Shown one piece after another: positions 16,526 through 24,333 of a stretch of 64,000 nucleotides of DNA (the first letter of the stretch is position 1; every line of letters begins with the position of its first letter). This DNA comes from JAXMHQ01 sp046346665 (GTDB lineage Bacteria; Verrucomicrobiota; Verrucomicrobiia; Limisphaerales; JAXMHQ01): contig JAXMHQ010000001.1 in NCBI GenBank assembly GCA_046346665.1, positions 124,001 to 188,000 on the forward strand. The letters run 5' to 3'. The notes beneath the pieces are model-generated. The model made no database searches. It worked only from the letters and a program-made list of their open reading frames with translations, and was not told the origin of the DNA. A program made the position numbers and the translations under genes.

Positions 16526-16954
16526 TCACGTGGGCAAATCCTTGCCGGTCGTGGTCACCGTGAGCTTCCCGTGCTTCACCCCGCGCGCGGCAATCAACTG
16601 GTCCGCTATGTGCCGCACCGCCCCCGCCTGCCCGCGCACAATCAATACCTCCAGGCAATTGTGATGATCTAGGTGCACGTGGACCGTCGACAGAATGATG
16701 TCGTGATGATCATGCTGGATCCCCGTCAGCGTCTCCTGCACATGCCGGGTGTGATGATCGTACACCAGCGTGATGGTCCCCGCGATCTCGCCCGCGAGCG
16801 ACCGGTGCCGGTGCTCCACCAACTGGTCCCGGATCATGTCCGCGATGGCCAGCGACCGGTTGTCGTATCCCTTCTGGCCGACCATCCGGTCGAGTTGCTC
16901 CAGCAATTGCGGCGGCAGCGAAACGCTGAACCGCGTGACGGTGTCCTTTTTCAT
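16526..16954 (-). CDS. nikR: Nickel-responsive regulator NikR
   Basis: Ribbon-helix-helix repressor of 142 residues. Residues 1-50 form the DNA-binding part (TRFSVSLPPQLLEQLDRMV; NRSLAIADMIRDQL) and the rest the ACT-like nickel domain. The four nickel ligands fit the E. coli spacing: a histidine in QHDHHDII, then HVHLDHHNC with two histidines and the cysteine at relative positions 11, 13 and 19. The C-terminus keeps GVKHGKLTVT. It is transcribed away from the ECF transporter genes starting at 17173, 218 bases away, so it most likely controls that operon in response to nickel. Confidence 0.93.
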   Translation of the reverse strand: MKKDTVTRFSVSLPPQLLEQLDRMVGQKGYDNRSLAIADMIRDQLVEHRHRSLAGEIAGTITLVYDHHTRHVQETLTGIQHDHHDIILSTVHVHLDHHNCLEVLIVRGQAGAVRHIADQLIAARGVKHGKLTVTTTGKDLPT

Positions 16955-17025
16955 TTGAATTCAGCCGAAGCTTAAACGCCGCTGCCGCCGGAGTAAAGAA
17001 CCCGTCAGTAGCAGCCGGATTGCAG

Positions 17026-17045
17026 CCGCCAATGTGAGTTGGCGG
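17026..17045. other. Hairpin in nikR-nikMN gap
   Basis: CCGCCAA-TGTGAG-TTGGCGG is a perfect 7-base stem in the gap between nikR and the ECF genes. Its role is unknown. Confidence 0.45.
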
Positions 17046-17102
17046 AGCCCCCGCTCTCACGATCACGGCTAAGGAACGTCCTTCGCAGGCTTGACCCCGG
17101 CG

Positions 17103-17147
17103 CCGGAAATATTACCATCCAAATAAAACGTGTTACGGTAATTCCGG
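17103..17147. promoter_or_regulatory. Candidate NikR operator region
   Basis: Imperfect inverted repeat with left arm CCGGAAATATTACC (17103-17116) and right arm GGTAATTCCGG (17137-17147), 26 bases upstream of the nikMN start. It also contains GTGTTAC (17130-17136), one half of the NikR site reported for Geobacter-type proteins, without a matching second half. Assignment as operator rests on position between nikR and its expected target. Confidence 0.45.
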
Positions 17148-17172
17148 CGCGGCGGTCTGCGGCGGAGATGTG

Positions 17173-18132
17173 ATGCATATACCCGATGGATTTCTGGATG
17201 GCCGGACGGCGGCAGTGACCGGGGTGGTGGCGGCCGGGGGCGTGGGGCTGGCGCTGCGCCAAGTCCGGCGCGAGCTGCCGCCGCGGCGCATTCCCCTCCT
17301 CGGGCTGGCGGCGGCATTTTTGTTCGCGGCACAGATGGTGAATTTCCCGGTGCTCGGCGGCACGTCGGGCCACCTGGTCGGCGGCGTGCTGGTCGCCGCC
17401 CTGCTCGGACCCGGCGCCGCCATCGTCGTCCTCACCACGGTTCTCATCGTTCAGTGTTTCCTGTTCAACGACGGCGGCCTCCTGGCGCTCGGGGCAAACA
17501 TTCTCAATATGGGCATCATTGGCGCCGGCGCCGGCTACGCCATCTACCGGGCGGTCGCCGCCGTGCTGCCCGGCACGCGCGGCCGCGTCACCGCCGTCGC
17601 CTTCGCCGGATGGTGCTCGACCGTTCTGGCCGCCATGGCCTGCGCCGGTGAACTTGCCGCCTCCGGCACCGTCGCCTGGTCGTCCGCGTTCACCGCCATG
17701 ACGGTTACCCATATGCTCATCGGCGTCGGCGAAGGCCTGATCGGGGCGCTCGTTTACCTCGCCGTTCTCCGCACCCGTCCGGAGCTGGCCGAAACAGGCG
17801 CGAACGGCGGCACCGGGGCCAGCCGCGGCTGGCGGGACATGCTGCGCTACGGCCTGCCGGCGGCGCTCGGCATCGCGCTGTTCGTCGCCCCGTTCGCCTG
17901 TCCGTGGCCGGACGGACTCGAAAAAGCCGCGGAACGGCTTGGATTCGCGCACCGGGAAGCGGCGCCCGCGCTCGCATCGCCCGCCGCCAACTACCAGTTT
18001 CCTGGAATCCATTGGGCCCCTGGCGCCACCGCCCTCGCCGGTGCCTCCGGCTGCCTCGTGGTGCTCGCATTGTCCTGGATGTTGGGCCGCTGGCTGGCAC
18101 CGGAACCGCGCGATTACCCTCAGAAACAGTAG
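17173..18132 (+). CDS. nikMN: ECF nickel/cobalt transporter, fused M-N (CbiM/NikM + PDGLE) component
   Basis: Membrane S-component of 319 residues for Ni2+ or Co2+ uptake. The N-terminus is MHIPDGFLD, whose free amino group and His2 coordinate the metal in CbiM/NikM; this decides the ATG at 17173 over the adjacent GTG at 17170. Seven or so membrane segments follow (LLGLAAAFLFAAQMVNF; GGTSGHLVGGVLVAALLG; ILNMGIIGAGAGYAIY; THMLIGVGEGLIGALV). The C-terminal 100 residues contain PDGLEKAAERLGF, the PDGLE domain of CbiN/NikN-like subunits, fused here. The presence of NikR next door favours nickel over cobalt. It is separated by 177 bases and a palindrome from the Q and O genes. Confidence 0.9.
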   Translation: MHIPDGFLDGRTAAVTGVVAAGGVGLALRQVRRELPPRRIPLLGLAAAFLFAAQMVNFPVLGGTSGHLVGGVLVAALLGPGAAIVVLTTVLIVQCFLFNDGGLLALGANILNMGIIGAGAGYAIYRAVAAVLPGTRGRVTAVAFAGWCSTVLAAMACAGELAASGTVAWSSAFTAMTVTHMLIGVGEGLIGALVYLAVLRTRPELAETGANGGTGASRGWRDMLRYGLPAALGIALFVAPFACPWPDGLEKAAERLGFAHREAAPALASPAANYQFPGIHWAPGATALAGASGCLVVLALSWMLGRWLAPEPRDYPQKQ

Positions 18133-18161
18133 CCGCATCGTGAAACCGGCCAGCCAATTTC

Positions 18162-18199
18162 TGCAACCTTTGTGTCGTACGTACGACAGAAAGGTTGCA
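18162..18199. repeat. 38-bp palindromic element, copy 3
   Basis: Left arm TGCAACCTTTGTGTCGTAC, right arm its reverse complement with one mismatch (position 11). Outer arm and length match the element at 897-934, but the inner six bases differ in both arms together. It lies inside the transporter operon, between nikMN and nikQ. Confidence 0.85.
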
Positions 18200-18309
18200 G
18201 CTTCTAAGACGGCGCTGGGAGCTATAGAAGGACTTCGAGGATCGATGGCCGTGTTGCGCAGCGATCCGGGCTTTCCGGCGACCGGCTGTCCTGTTATTGA
18301 TTCACGCCC

Positions 18310-18924
18310 GTGAGCGCAGCGATTCTTGGACATCAACATCGGCGGCCGGACAGCCCGGTGCATCGCCTGTCGCCCGGCCCCAAGCTGGCCGTGGCGGTGG
18401 TGATCCTGGCAGGCACGGTGACGCTGCCGCTGGATTGGAAAGGCTGGTTCCTGGGCGTGCCGCTCATGCTCGGGATCACGATTGCGTTCAGCCGGATTTC
18501 ACCGTGGTTCCTGCTCAAACGGCTGCTCCTGCTGTCCCCGTTCGTCCTCGGGGTCGCGGTCCTGAACGCGTTTCAGCCGGGCGCGCGCGGGAGCTGGCTC
18601 GGGGTCGCGGTCCGCAGCGGCCTGTGCCTGCTCACCGTCCTGCTGGTGTCCAACACCACCCCGTTCAGCGGGATTTTGCGGACACTCCGGACGGTCCGGG
18701 TTCCGGCGCTGCTGATCACAACGCTGGCATTGATGTACCGCTACCTGTTCGTGCTCGCCGAGGAATCCGAGCGCATGCGGCGCGCGCGGGCGAGCCGCAC
18801 GTTCACCACCGGCCGACGGTTCCATTGGCAGACTCTCTCAACCGTGATTTCCCAGTTGTTCATCCGGGCGTCGGAACGGGCGGAACACATTTACGACGCC
18901 ATGTGCGCGAGGGGATGGCGATGA
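18310..18924 (+). CDS. nikQ: ECF transporter transmembrane T-component (NikQ/CbiQ)
   Basis: Inner-membrane coupling protein of 204 residues for the nickel/cobalt ECF transporter. It has four to five hydrophobic helices (LAVAVVILAGTVTLPL; FLGVPLMLGITIAF; FVLGVAVLNAF; LLITTLALMYRYLFVLAEE) and the two Ala-Arg-x motifs that contact the ATPase (MRRARASR and CARGWR). It starts at GTG 18310 and its stop overlaps the ATG of the ATPase gene by four bases. It is somewhat shorter than typical CbiQ (about 225-250). Confidence 0.87.
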   Translation: MSAAILGHQHRRPDSPVHRLSPGPKLAVAVVILAGTVTLPLDWKGWFLGVPLMLGITIAFSRISPWFLLKRLLLLSPFVLGVAVLNAFQPGARGSWLGVAVRSGLCLLTVLLVSNTTPFSGILRTLRTVRVPALLITTLALMYRYLFVLAEESERMRRARASRTFTTGRRFHWQTLSTVISQLFIRASERAEHIYDAMCARGWR

Positions 18925-19664
18925 ACCCGGCCATTGAAGTCGCGGAACTGCGCTACGGTTACCATGACGGAACCGAGGCGCTGCGCGGCGTGAGTTTCCG
19001 GATCGAGCCGGGCGAATGCGTGGCGTTGTTGGGTCCGAACGGCTCCGGAAAATCCACCCTGCTCCTCCATCTGAACGGCATCCTGCCCGAGAAACCCGAC
19101 GGGTCGGTCCGGATCCTGGGCCAGCCCGTTGCGCCCGGCACACTGGCCGCGGTCCGGCGCCAGGTGGGGTTGCTGTTCCAGGATCCGGACGACCAGTTGT
19201 TTTGTCCGACGGTGCAGGAGGACGTGGCGTTCGGGCCGCAACAGCTTGGGTTGAAGGAAGCGGAGATCGAGAGCCGCGTGAGCAAGGCGCTGGCGCAGGT
19301 CGGCCTGTTGGATTTCGGCCGGCGGGCGACGCACCATCTGAGCCACGGCGAAAAACGCCGCGCCTGCCTGGCGGGAGTGCTGGCGTGCGCCCCGGAAATT
19401 CTCGTGCTCGACGAGCCGACGAGCGACCTCGACCCGCGCGGGCGGCGCGAATTCAAGGCCTTGCTGCGGCACATTCCCGCCACCAAGCTGATTGCGACGC
19501 ACGACCTGGAACTGGCGGTCGAAATGTGCCCGCGCGCGATCATCCTGGATCGCGGACGGGTGGTGGCGGACGGCGCGACGGCGCAACTGCTGGACAACGA
19601 GGAACTGATGATGGAACACGGCCTGGAGCGGCCGCATATTCTGCGGCATAAGCATCCGCACTGA
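18921..19664 (+). CDS. nikO: ECF transporter ATPase (NikO/CbiO)
   Basis: ABC ATPase of 247 residues that powers nickel/cobalt uptake. Walker A is GPNGSGKST near residue 38, the Q-loop [12 protein letters not shown] is the CbiO form, the signature is LSHGEKRR, Walker B is [13 protein letters not shown] and the switch histidine is in IATHDLEL. The ATG at 18921 overlaps the nikQ stop (ATGA), giving tight coupling in the M-Q-O order. The C-terminus is histidine-rich (HILRHKHPH), perhaps a metal-binding tail. Confidence 0.93.
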   Translation: MNPAIEVAELRYGYHDGTEALRGVSFRIEPGECVALLGPNGSGKSTLLLHLNGILPEKPDGSVRILGQPVAPGTLAAVRRQVGLLFQDPDDQLFCPTVQEDVAFGPQQLGLKEAEIESRVSKALAQVGLLDFGRRATHHLSHGEKRRACLAGVLACAPEILVLDEPTSDLDPRGRREFKALLRHIPATKLIATHDLELAVEMCPRAIILDRGRVVADGATAQLLDNEELMMEHGLERPHILRHKHPH

Positions 19665-19669
19665 CAAGC

Positions 19670-19848
19670 GGTCGAGGGTCGAAAGCCGAGAGTCGAGGGC
19701 AGGAGCTGGCGGCGGGTCGACGCGATCGTTGGATTCCAGGCGTACTGACAAGAGGGGCCTCCGCGATTTTACAATCGCGGCTACCGGTCAGGGTTGAGAA
19801 CCATCCGCCACGTCGGGCCCTCGACTCTGGACCTTCGACTCTCGACTC
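19670..19848. repeat. Word-hairpin, word GGTCGAG (period 7), with nested inverted repeat
   Basis: Left arm 19670-19700 (GGTCGAG, GGTCGAA, AGCCGAG, AGTCGAG), right arm 19817-19848 (reverse complement series of CTCGAC/CTTCGAC). Between them 19761-19780 holds a second, unrelated inverted repeat (CCGCGATTTTACAATCGCGG). It begins 6 bases after the nikO stop. Confidence 0.8.
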
Positions 19849-19891
19849 TTTTGCTCTTGCCAAGAATTCGGGGCTTTTGGCAAGTTCCCAC

Positions 19892-21457
19892 ATGGCAGCA
19901 CTCAAAGCTTCAGACGGTCTGGATTCCCAGTTCTACAAGCGCGCCGATTCCTTTTTCCCGGCTTACAGCAACATCGGGCTGACGTTCGACGACGTGACGC
20001 TGGCGACGTTGTATTCGGAAATTCTCCCGCGCGACACGCAATTGGGAACGGTGCTGGCGGAGGGGCTGGAGTTGAACATCCCGGTGATTTCGGCGGACAT
20101 GGACACGGTGACGGAATCGCGCATGGCGATCGCGATGGCGCTGAACGGCGGGCTGGGATTGATCCATTACAACATGCCCGAGCGGCAGCAGTTGTCCGAG
20201 GTGAGCCGGGTGAAGAATAACGTGCACGGCCTCATCCAGGACCCGATCAAGGTGTCCCCGGAACAGCACATCGGCGACGTGCTGCACATGATGGACGAGC
20301 GGAAGTTTGCGTTCAGCACGTTCCCGGTGGTGGACTCGACGGGCAAGCTGATCGGGTTGCTGTCGGGCCACGTGGTGAAGCCGCGCTACGCGCAGCGCAC
20401 GGTGGCGGAGGCGCTGACGCCGCGCGCGCAGGTGCACACGATCGCGAAAAAGGAACTTGGCAAGAATCCGATCGCGAAGGCGGACAAGTTTTTCACGGAA
20501 CACCCGGGCATTCACAAGCTGCTGGTGGTGGATGAGCGGGATCATTTGCACGGGTTGTTCACGATGAGCGACGTGGAGCGGATCACGCAGGAGCGCAGCG
20601 CGCAGTTCAAGCCGGCCCGCGACAGCCATTTCCGCCTGCTGTGCGGCGCGGCGGTTTCCGCCACGCGCAACGCCTTCGGCGAACTCGACCGCGAACGGAT
20701 CCTCACCCACGTCGGCGGACTCGTCGAACGGGGCGTGGACGCGATCGCCGTCTCGACGGCCCACGGCCACAGCCGGGGCGTGGGCGACACGGTGCGCATG
20801 CTGCGCGACGCGTTTCCGAAACTGCCGATCATCGCCGGAAACGTGACCAGCGCCGAGGGCGTGGAATACCTCGCATCCAGCGGCGCCAACGCGATCAAGA
20901 TCGGCCAGGGGCCGGGATCCATCTGCACCACGCGCGTGGTGGCCGGCGTCGGCATTCCGCAGCTCACCGCCCTTTACATCGCCTCCCGCAGCGCCCGGAA
21001 AAACAAGGTGTCCATCATCGCCGACGGCGGCATCACGAAATCGGGCGACATCGTCAAGGCGCTTACGCTGGCTCAGGCGGTCATGTGCGGCGGCATGTTT
21101 GCCGGCTGCACCGAGGCGCCGGGCGAGGTCATGGAAATCGACGGGAAACTTTACAAGCAATACCGCGGCATGGGCAGCCTAGCCGCCATGAAGGTCGGGT
21201 CCGCCGCGCGCTACGGTCATTCGAACAACCCCACCCAGAAAGTCGCCCCCGAAGGCGTCGAAGCGCTCAAGGAAGTCGCCGGCTCCGTCGACCGCGTGCT
21301 GGCCCAGCTCATCGGCGGCATCCAGTCCGGAATGGGCTACCTCGGCGCCGTCACCCTCGCCCAGCTCCGCGATAAAGCCCGCTACATCCGCGTCAGCCCC
21401 GCCGGCCAGCGCGAAGCCGCGCCGCACGATGTCATCGAGCTGAAGACCCGCGTCTAA
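19892..21457 (+). CDS. guaB: IMP dehydrogenase
   Basis: Enzyme of 521 residues converting IMP to XMP, the committed step of guanine nucleotide synthesis. The N-terminal barrel begins [20 protein letters not shown]; a CBS pair occupies about residues 105-240; the catalytic loop [20 protein letters not shown] carries the active cysteine near residue 345; the flap and C-terminal part have [20 protein letters not shown]. The ATG at 19892 is preferred to an in-frame TTG at 19877. It is flanked on both sides by word-hairpins and appears monocistronic. Confidence 0.93.
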   Translation: MAALKASDGLDSQFYKRADSFFPAYSNIGLTFDDVTLATLYSEILPRDTQLGTVLAEGLELNIPVISADMDTVTESRMAIAMALNGGLGLIHYNMPERQQLSEVSRVKNNVHGLIQDPIKVSPEQHIGDVLHMMDERKFAFSTFPVVDSTGKLIGLLSGHVVKPRYAQRTVAEALTPRAQVHTIAKKELGKNPIAKADKFFTEHPGIHKLLVVDERDHLHGLFTMSDVERITQERSAQFKPARDSHFRLLCGAAVSATRNAFGELDRERILTHVGGLVERGVDAIAVSTAHGHSRGVGDTVRMLRDAFPKLPIIAGNVTSAEGVEYLASSGANAIKIGQGPGSICTTRVVAGVGIPQLTALYIASRSARKNKVSIIADGGITKSGDIVKALTLAQAVMCGGMFAGCTEAPGEVMEIDGKLYKQYRGMGSLAAMKVGSAARYGHSNNPTQKVAPEGVEALKEVAGSVDRVLAQLIGGIQSGMGYLGAVTLAQLRDKARYIRVSPAGQREAAPHDVIELKTRV

Positions 21458-21470
21458 ACCGGTTTTTATC

Positions 21471-21523
21471 GGCAGATTTCGCAGATCAACGCAGATTATC
21501 TGCGAAAACTGTGTAATCTGCGG
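21471..21523. repeat. Word-hairpin, word CGCAGAT
   Basis: Left arm GGCAGATTT, CGCAGATCAA, CGCAGATTA (21471-21498); right arm 21498-21523 with ATCTGCG and AATCTGCGG. It starts 14 bases after the guaB stop and lies before the convergent zinc-ribbon gene. Confidence 0.8.
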
Positions 21524-21552
21524 ACGCCTTTTCGACCCGGGAACGGTTGAAT

Positions 21553-21777
21553 CTAAAACACGATCGGGTCGTTCATCTGCCCGCATTGCGTGCAGCGCGA
21601 ACGGTCGACGTCGGGGTCGTCGGTGTAGACGCACCCGCAGCGTTTGCAGCGGAAAATCCGGTCGCTGCTGGGGGTGGGATTAAACCGCCGCTGGCGGAAC
21701 TCGGTGTAAAGCGCGGCCCCGGCCAACCCACCTAACAGGATCAACACGTATGCCAGGATGAGCTGGGAGAATTCCAT
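21553..21777 (-). CDS. Small membrane-anchored zinc-ribbon protein
   Basis: I do not recognise a named family. The 74-residue product has an N-terminal membrane helix (LILAYVLILLGGLAGAALY) and a C-terminal zinc ribbon with two CxxC pairs (CKRCGC and CTQCGQ). The pattern suggests a tail facing the cytoplasm. Its ATG (21777) sits 3 bases below the stop of the TonB-like gene, so it is the last gene of the exbB-exbD operon. Confidence 0.7.
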   Translation of the reverse strand: MEFSQLILAYVLILLGGLAGAALYTEFRQRRFNPTPSSDRIFRCKRCGCVYTDDPDVDRSRCTQCGQMNDPIVF

Positions 21778-21779
21778 GG

Positions 21780-22553
21780 TCACCTTGGCGACGGAGGGAC
21801 AATCCGGGTCTGCCACTCGAATTCCGCCGCCCCCGACGCCACCCCGCCCCCCGGCGCGTCCGCCGGTTGAAATCGAAGTCCGCCGGCCAGTTCCAACGCC
21901 AGTTGGTCGGCCTTTTTCTGGTCTGCCCCCACCGGCCCGGCGGCGCCGGGAAGGAGGAAGGCCGAAACGGTTTCGCCGCGGGCGTTCACGAGCAGTTGCA
22001 CCACGCTGTTGGTGAGCAGGTCGGTGGAGGTCCAGGACGGCAGCGCGGGGACGGAGAGGAGCGGGCGGGGCGCGAGGTCGCCGGTGATGCGGAGCCGGGA
22101 GGGATTGCCGGCGGGCGCGGGATCCGGGGGCGGCAGGGTGGCGCGCGGCGCGGCGAGGAGCGGCGGAAGGTCGGCTGGCCGGCCGGCCCAGGAGGGGGCC
22201 GCCAGCAGGGGGCCGCCGAGGGCGGACGGCTGCATCGCCAGCAGGCGGGCGGGGCGCGACCATTCGGTGATGTCGAAGGGGAGGATGGGAGGCTTGAGCC
22301 AGGCCTGGCCGGAGAACCCGGAAGCGTGGGGCAACGCGAGCAGGGTGGGATCCTCGACGGACAACAGGAGGTCGGCGGAATCCTCGGGCAGATGGAAAAC
22401 GGGCGCAACGGGCGGCGGGGTGACGGGGTGCGGCGTGCGCCGTTCCAGCCGGGTGAACAGGAGCACCTGCAGGCCGAACACGACGAGCAACGCGGCGGAC
22501 CAGCGGCCCAGCGAGCCCGGGCGGAGTTCGGCGGCGGCGCCGTTCAGGTTCAT
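21780..22553 (-). CDS. Proline-rich single-pass membrane protein, TonB-like position
   Basis: Protein of 257 residues, not assignable by motif to a family. After about 15 residues it has one membrane helix (WSAALLVVFGLQVLLF), followed by a proline-rich periplasmic region (PHPVTPPPVAPVFHLP) and a C-terminal beta-rich part (NSVVQLLVNARGETVSAFLL; ALELAGGLRFQPADAPG) resembling the end of TonB-family proteins. It overlaps exbD by four bases and follows exbB-exbD, where tonB normally is. A TonB-like energy-transducing role is therefore inferred from order and topology. The start is ATG 22553. Confidence 0.65.
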   Translation of the reverse strand: MNLNGAAAELRPGSLGRWSAALLVVFGLQVLLFTRLERRTPHPVTPPPVAPVFHLPEDSADLLLSVEDPTLLALPHASGFSGQAWLKPPILPFDITEWSRPARLLAMQPSALGGPLLAAPSWAGRPADLPPLLAAPRATLPPPDPAPAGNPSRLRITGDLAPRPLLSVPALPSWTSTDLLTNSVVQLLVNARGETVSAFLLPGAAGPVGADQKKADQLALELAGGLRFQPADAPGGGVASGAAEFEWQTRIVPPSPR

Positions 22554-22984
22554 GGCAGGGCTGCCGCGGCAGGCAGCGGTTGCGGCAAGGTGGCGAGCAG
22601 CAGGGTTTGAATCCCCGCCTGCCTCGCCAACAGGGCCAGCCGGATCAGCTTCTCCTCCGTCACGGATTTGTCGGCGCGCACCACGAGGGTCATGGGAACG
22701 CCGGCGGCGGCGGCGGCGGATTTGAGGCGCGATTGGAGTGCGTCCGCGGCGATGGCCTGGTTCTCGTAATAAAAGCGGCCCGCGGCATCCACCGCCACCG
22801 ACAGCGTGGGCTGGTCGGTGCCCGGCAATCCCTCCGCGTCCGCCGAGGGCAGCTCGACGCGGACGCCCGGGGTATAGAGCAGCGAACCCAGGAGGACGAA
22901 CATGAGCATGAGGAAGAAGACCGACGCGTAGGGGGTGGCGTCGAACTGGCCCCGGAAAATGCGCGCGTTGCGGGGAAATTTCAT
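22550..22984 (-). CDS. exbD: ExbD/TolR biopolymer transport protein
   Basis: Protein of 144 residues with a short cytoplasmic N-terminus, one membrane helix (FFLMLMFVLLGSLLY) and a periplasmic domain ending in a family-like LVVRADKSVTEEKLIRLALLARQAGIQTLLLAT, here given in parts LVVRADKSVTEEK and LARQAGIQTLLLAT. The usual aspartate just before the helix is replaced by DATPYASVFF, with the aspartate a few residues earlier. It overlaps exbB upstream and the TonB-like gene downstream by four bases each. Confidence 0.85.
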   Translation of the reverse strand: MKFPRNARIFRGQFDATPYASVFFLMLMFVLLGSLLYTPGVRVELPSADAEGLPGTDQPTLSVAVDAAGRFYYENQAIAADALQSRLKSAAAAAGVPMTLVVRADKSVTEEKLIRLALLARQAGIQTLLLATLPQPLPAAAALP

Positions 22985-23622
22985 GGCTTGTCCGCCGCGA
23001 CGGCCGCGCCGTTCTCGGTGACAATGTTCACGATTTCGGCCGCGGCGCGTTCCATGTCGAGCACGATGGAATTGACACGGCTGACGAGGTAATTGTAGGC
23101 GGCGTGGGTGGGGATGGAGACGGCAAGGCCGGCGGCGGAGCAGATGAGGGCCTGCCAGACGCCGGAGGACAGTGTGCCGAGGTGGGCCTGGACGCCGGCT
23201 TCCTGGAGTTTCTGGAAAACCTGGATGAACCCGAGCACGGTTCCAAAGAGCCCGAGCAGCGGGGCGAGCTGGGCAATGGTGGCCAGCAGGCTCAGCTTTT
23301 CCTCGAGGCGCGGCACTTCCACCAGGCCCGCCTCCTCGATCGCCTCGCGCACGCGATCCCTGCCGTGGTCACGGCTGAGGATCGCGGTTTTCACCAGGCG
23401 CGATACGGGGCCGGGCGTGGCGTCGCAGATCGACACGGCCTCGACGACGTTGTCGCGGCGGAGGACATTGCGCACGCCGTTGAGAAACTCGGTCGAGTTG
23501 ATCTGGACGCGGTGATAATGCAGAAATCGCTGCAGAAAGACCACGATGGCGACGGCTCCCAGGAACAGGATGAGCCAGAAGACATAACGGCCTTCCACCA
23601 GGAAGTTCGGCAAACTTGACAT
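22981..23622 (-). CDS. exbB: ExbB/TolQ/MotA proton channel protein
   Basis: Protein of 213 residues with three membrane helices: VFWLILFLGAVAIVVFLQRF, then LLATIAQLAPLLGLFGTVLGFI and ALICSAAGLAVSIPTHAAYN. The family motif of the second helix (APLLGLFGTVLGFI) and the third (GLAVSIPTHAAYNY) are well kept. It forms the proton channel that energises TonB-like proteins across the envelope. The first gene of a four-gene operon on the minus strand with overlapping starts and stops. Confidence 0.9.
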   Translation of the reverse strand: MSSLPNFLVEGRYVFWLILFLGAVAIVVFLQRFLHYHRVQINSTEFLNGVRNVLRRDNVVEAVSICDATPGPVSRLVKTAILSRDHGRDRVREAIEEAGLVEVPRLEEKLSLLATIAQLAPLLGLFGTVLGFIQVFQKLQEAGVQAHLGTLSSGVWQALICSAAGLAVSIPTHAAYNYLVSRVNSIVLDMERAAAEIVNIVTENGAAVAADKP

Positions 23623-23628
23623 GCCTTC

Positions 23629-23634
23629 GTTATA
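23629..23634 (-). promoter_or_regulatory. -10-like box close to the exbB start
   Basis: On the minus strand TATAAC lies 6 bases before the ATG at 23622, with a weak TTTTAA 17 bases further upstream. If used, the message would be leaderless; GAAGG between box and ATG could alternatively act as a ribosome site for an upstream start. Confidence 0.35.
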
Positions 23635-23666
23635 CGTTTTCGCCCCAAAACTTAAAAGTATAAATC

Positions 23667-23745
23667 GTTAAAAGAGTTGAATGGTTGAATGGTTCAACCG
23701 TCCCGCGCGCCAGCTTTCAACCGTTCAACCGTTTAACAATTCAAC
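23667..23745. repeat. Word-hairpin, word GGTTGAAT (period 8)
   Basis: Left arm 23667-23700 (GTTAAAAGA, GTTGAATG, GTTGAATG, GTTCAACC), right arm 23714-23745 (TTTCAACC, GTTCAACC, GTTTAACA, ATTCAAC). It lies in the divergent gap between exbB and the dUTPase-like gene. Confidence 0.88.
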
Positions 23746-23797
23746 GAACTGTCAGTTCCAGCTTGATTCCGGCGCCCAGTCCCGGACACTGGCGCGC

Positions 23798-24178
23798 ATG
23801 GAAAATGGCGATCAACTCCGCGATTTGTTTCGGATGCAGAAGGCCCTCAACGAACGCATCGGCGTTCGGACGGACGGGATGGATGAGGCCGAGAAGACGA
23901 AGTGGGTATTGAATTACTGCCGGGCCATGACGCAGGAGATCGCCGAGCTCACGGACAGCGTCCCGTGGAAATGGTGGGCGAAGTACCAGAAATTCGACGA
24001 GCAAAACGCGCGGGTCGAGGTGGTGGACCTGTTCCATTTCCTGATCAGCCTCGCCCAGGTGCTCGGCATGAGCGCCGACGACGTGTTCACGGCCTATTGC
24101 AAGAAGAACGAGGTCAATTTCAAACGGCAGGAAACCGGCTACAGCGTCAAGGACGAGCAGGACTCCAAACATATTTGA
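23798..24178 (+). CDS. Dimeric dUTPase-like (MazG-fold) protein
   Basis: Protein of 126 residues in the all-alpha NTP-pyrophosphohydrolase group. DQLRDLFRMQKALNERIG, the acidic EIAELTDSVPWKWW, and EVVDLFHFLISLAQVLGMS with VFTAYCKKNEVNFKRQ match the dimeric dUTPase family (dUTPase_2), which binds Mg2+ through the E-E-D acidic residues and cleaves dUTP to dUMP. The ATG at 23798 precedes the conserved part; a longer frame upstream runs through the repeat. The gene is bracketed by two word-hairpins that share the same word. Confidence 0.8.
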   Translation: MENGDQLRDLFRMQKALNERIGVRTDGMDEAEKTKWVLNYCRAMTQEIAELTDSVPWKWWAKYQKFDEQNARVEVVDLFHFLISLAQVLGMSADDVFTAYCKKNEVNFKRQETGYSVKDEQDSKHI

Positions 24179-24186
24179 GCCGGGCT

Positions 24187-24276
24187 GTTGAATCGTTGAA
24201 CTGTTAAACGGTTAAATGGGAATGCCGGCGCCGCTATCCACACTTTTAACGTTTTAACCGTTTAACGATTCAACTC
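24187..24276. repeat. Word-hairpin, word GTTGAATC/GTTAAACG (period 8)
   Basis: Left arm 24187-24220 (GTTGAATC, GTTGAACT, GTTAAACG, GTTAAATG), right arm 24244-24276 (TTTTAAC, GTTTTAACC, GTTTAACG, ATTCAACTC). It starts 9 bases after the dUTPase stop. Confidence 0.88.
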
Positions 24277-24288
24277 AGCGAACGCTTC

Positions 24289-24319
24289 AATTGACAATTG
24301 TAATACCCGGGGTTACTTA
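24289..24319 (+). promoter_or_regulatory. Rrf2-gene promoter with inverted repeat
   Basis: TTGACA (24291-24296) is followed after 17 bases by TACTTA (24314-24319). The spacer contains GTAAT-N7-GTTAC (24300-24316), an inverted repeat related to those in the sigma and tetR promoters, and CAATTG flanks the -35 box on both sides. Confidence 0.6.
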
Positions 24320-24333
24320 GGACAGGGATTCTG

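Noticed and set aside
16955..17172. Cobalamin or NiCo riboswitch upstream of nikMN
   Set aside because: The gap has only two short inverted repeats; I could not recognise the conserved core of either riboswitch class.
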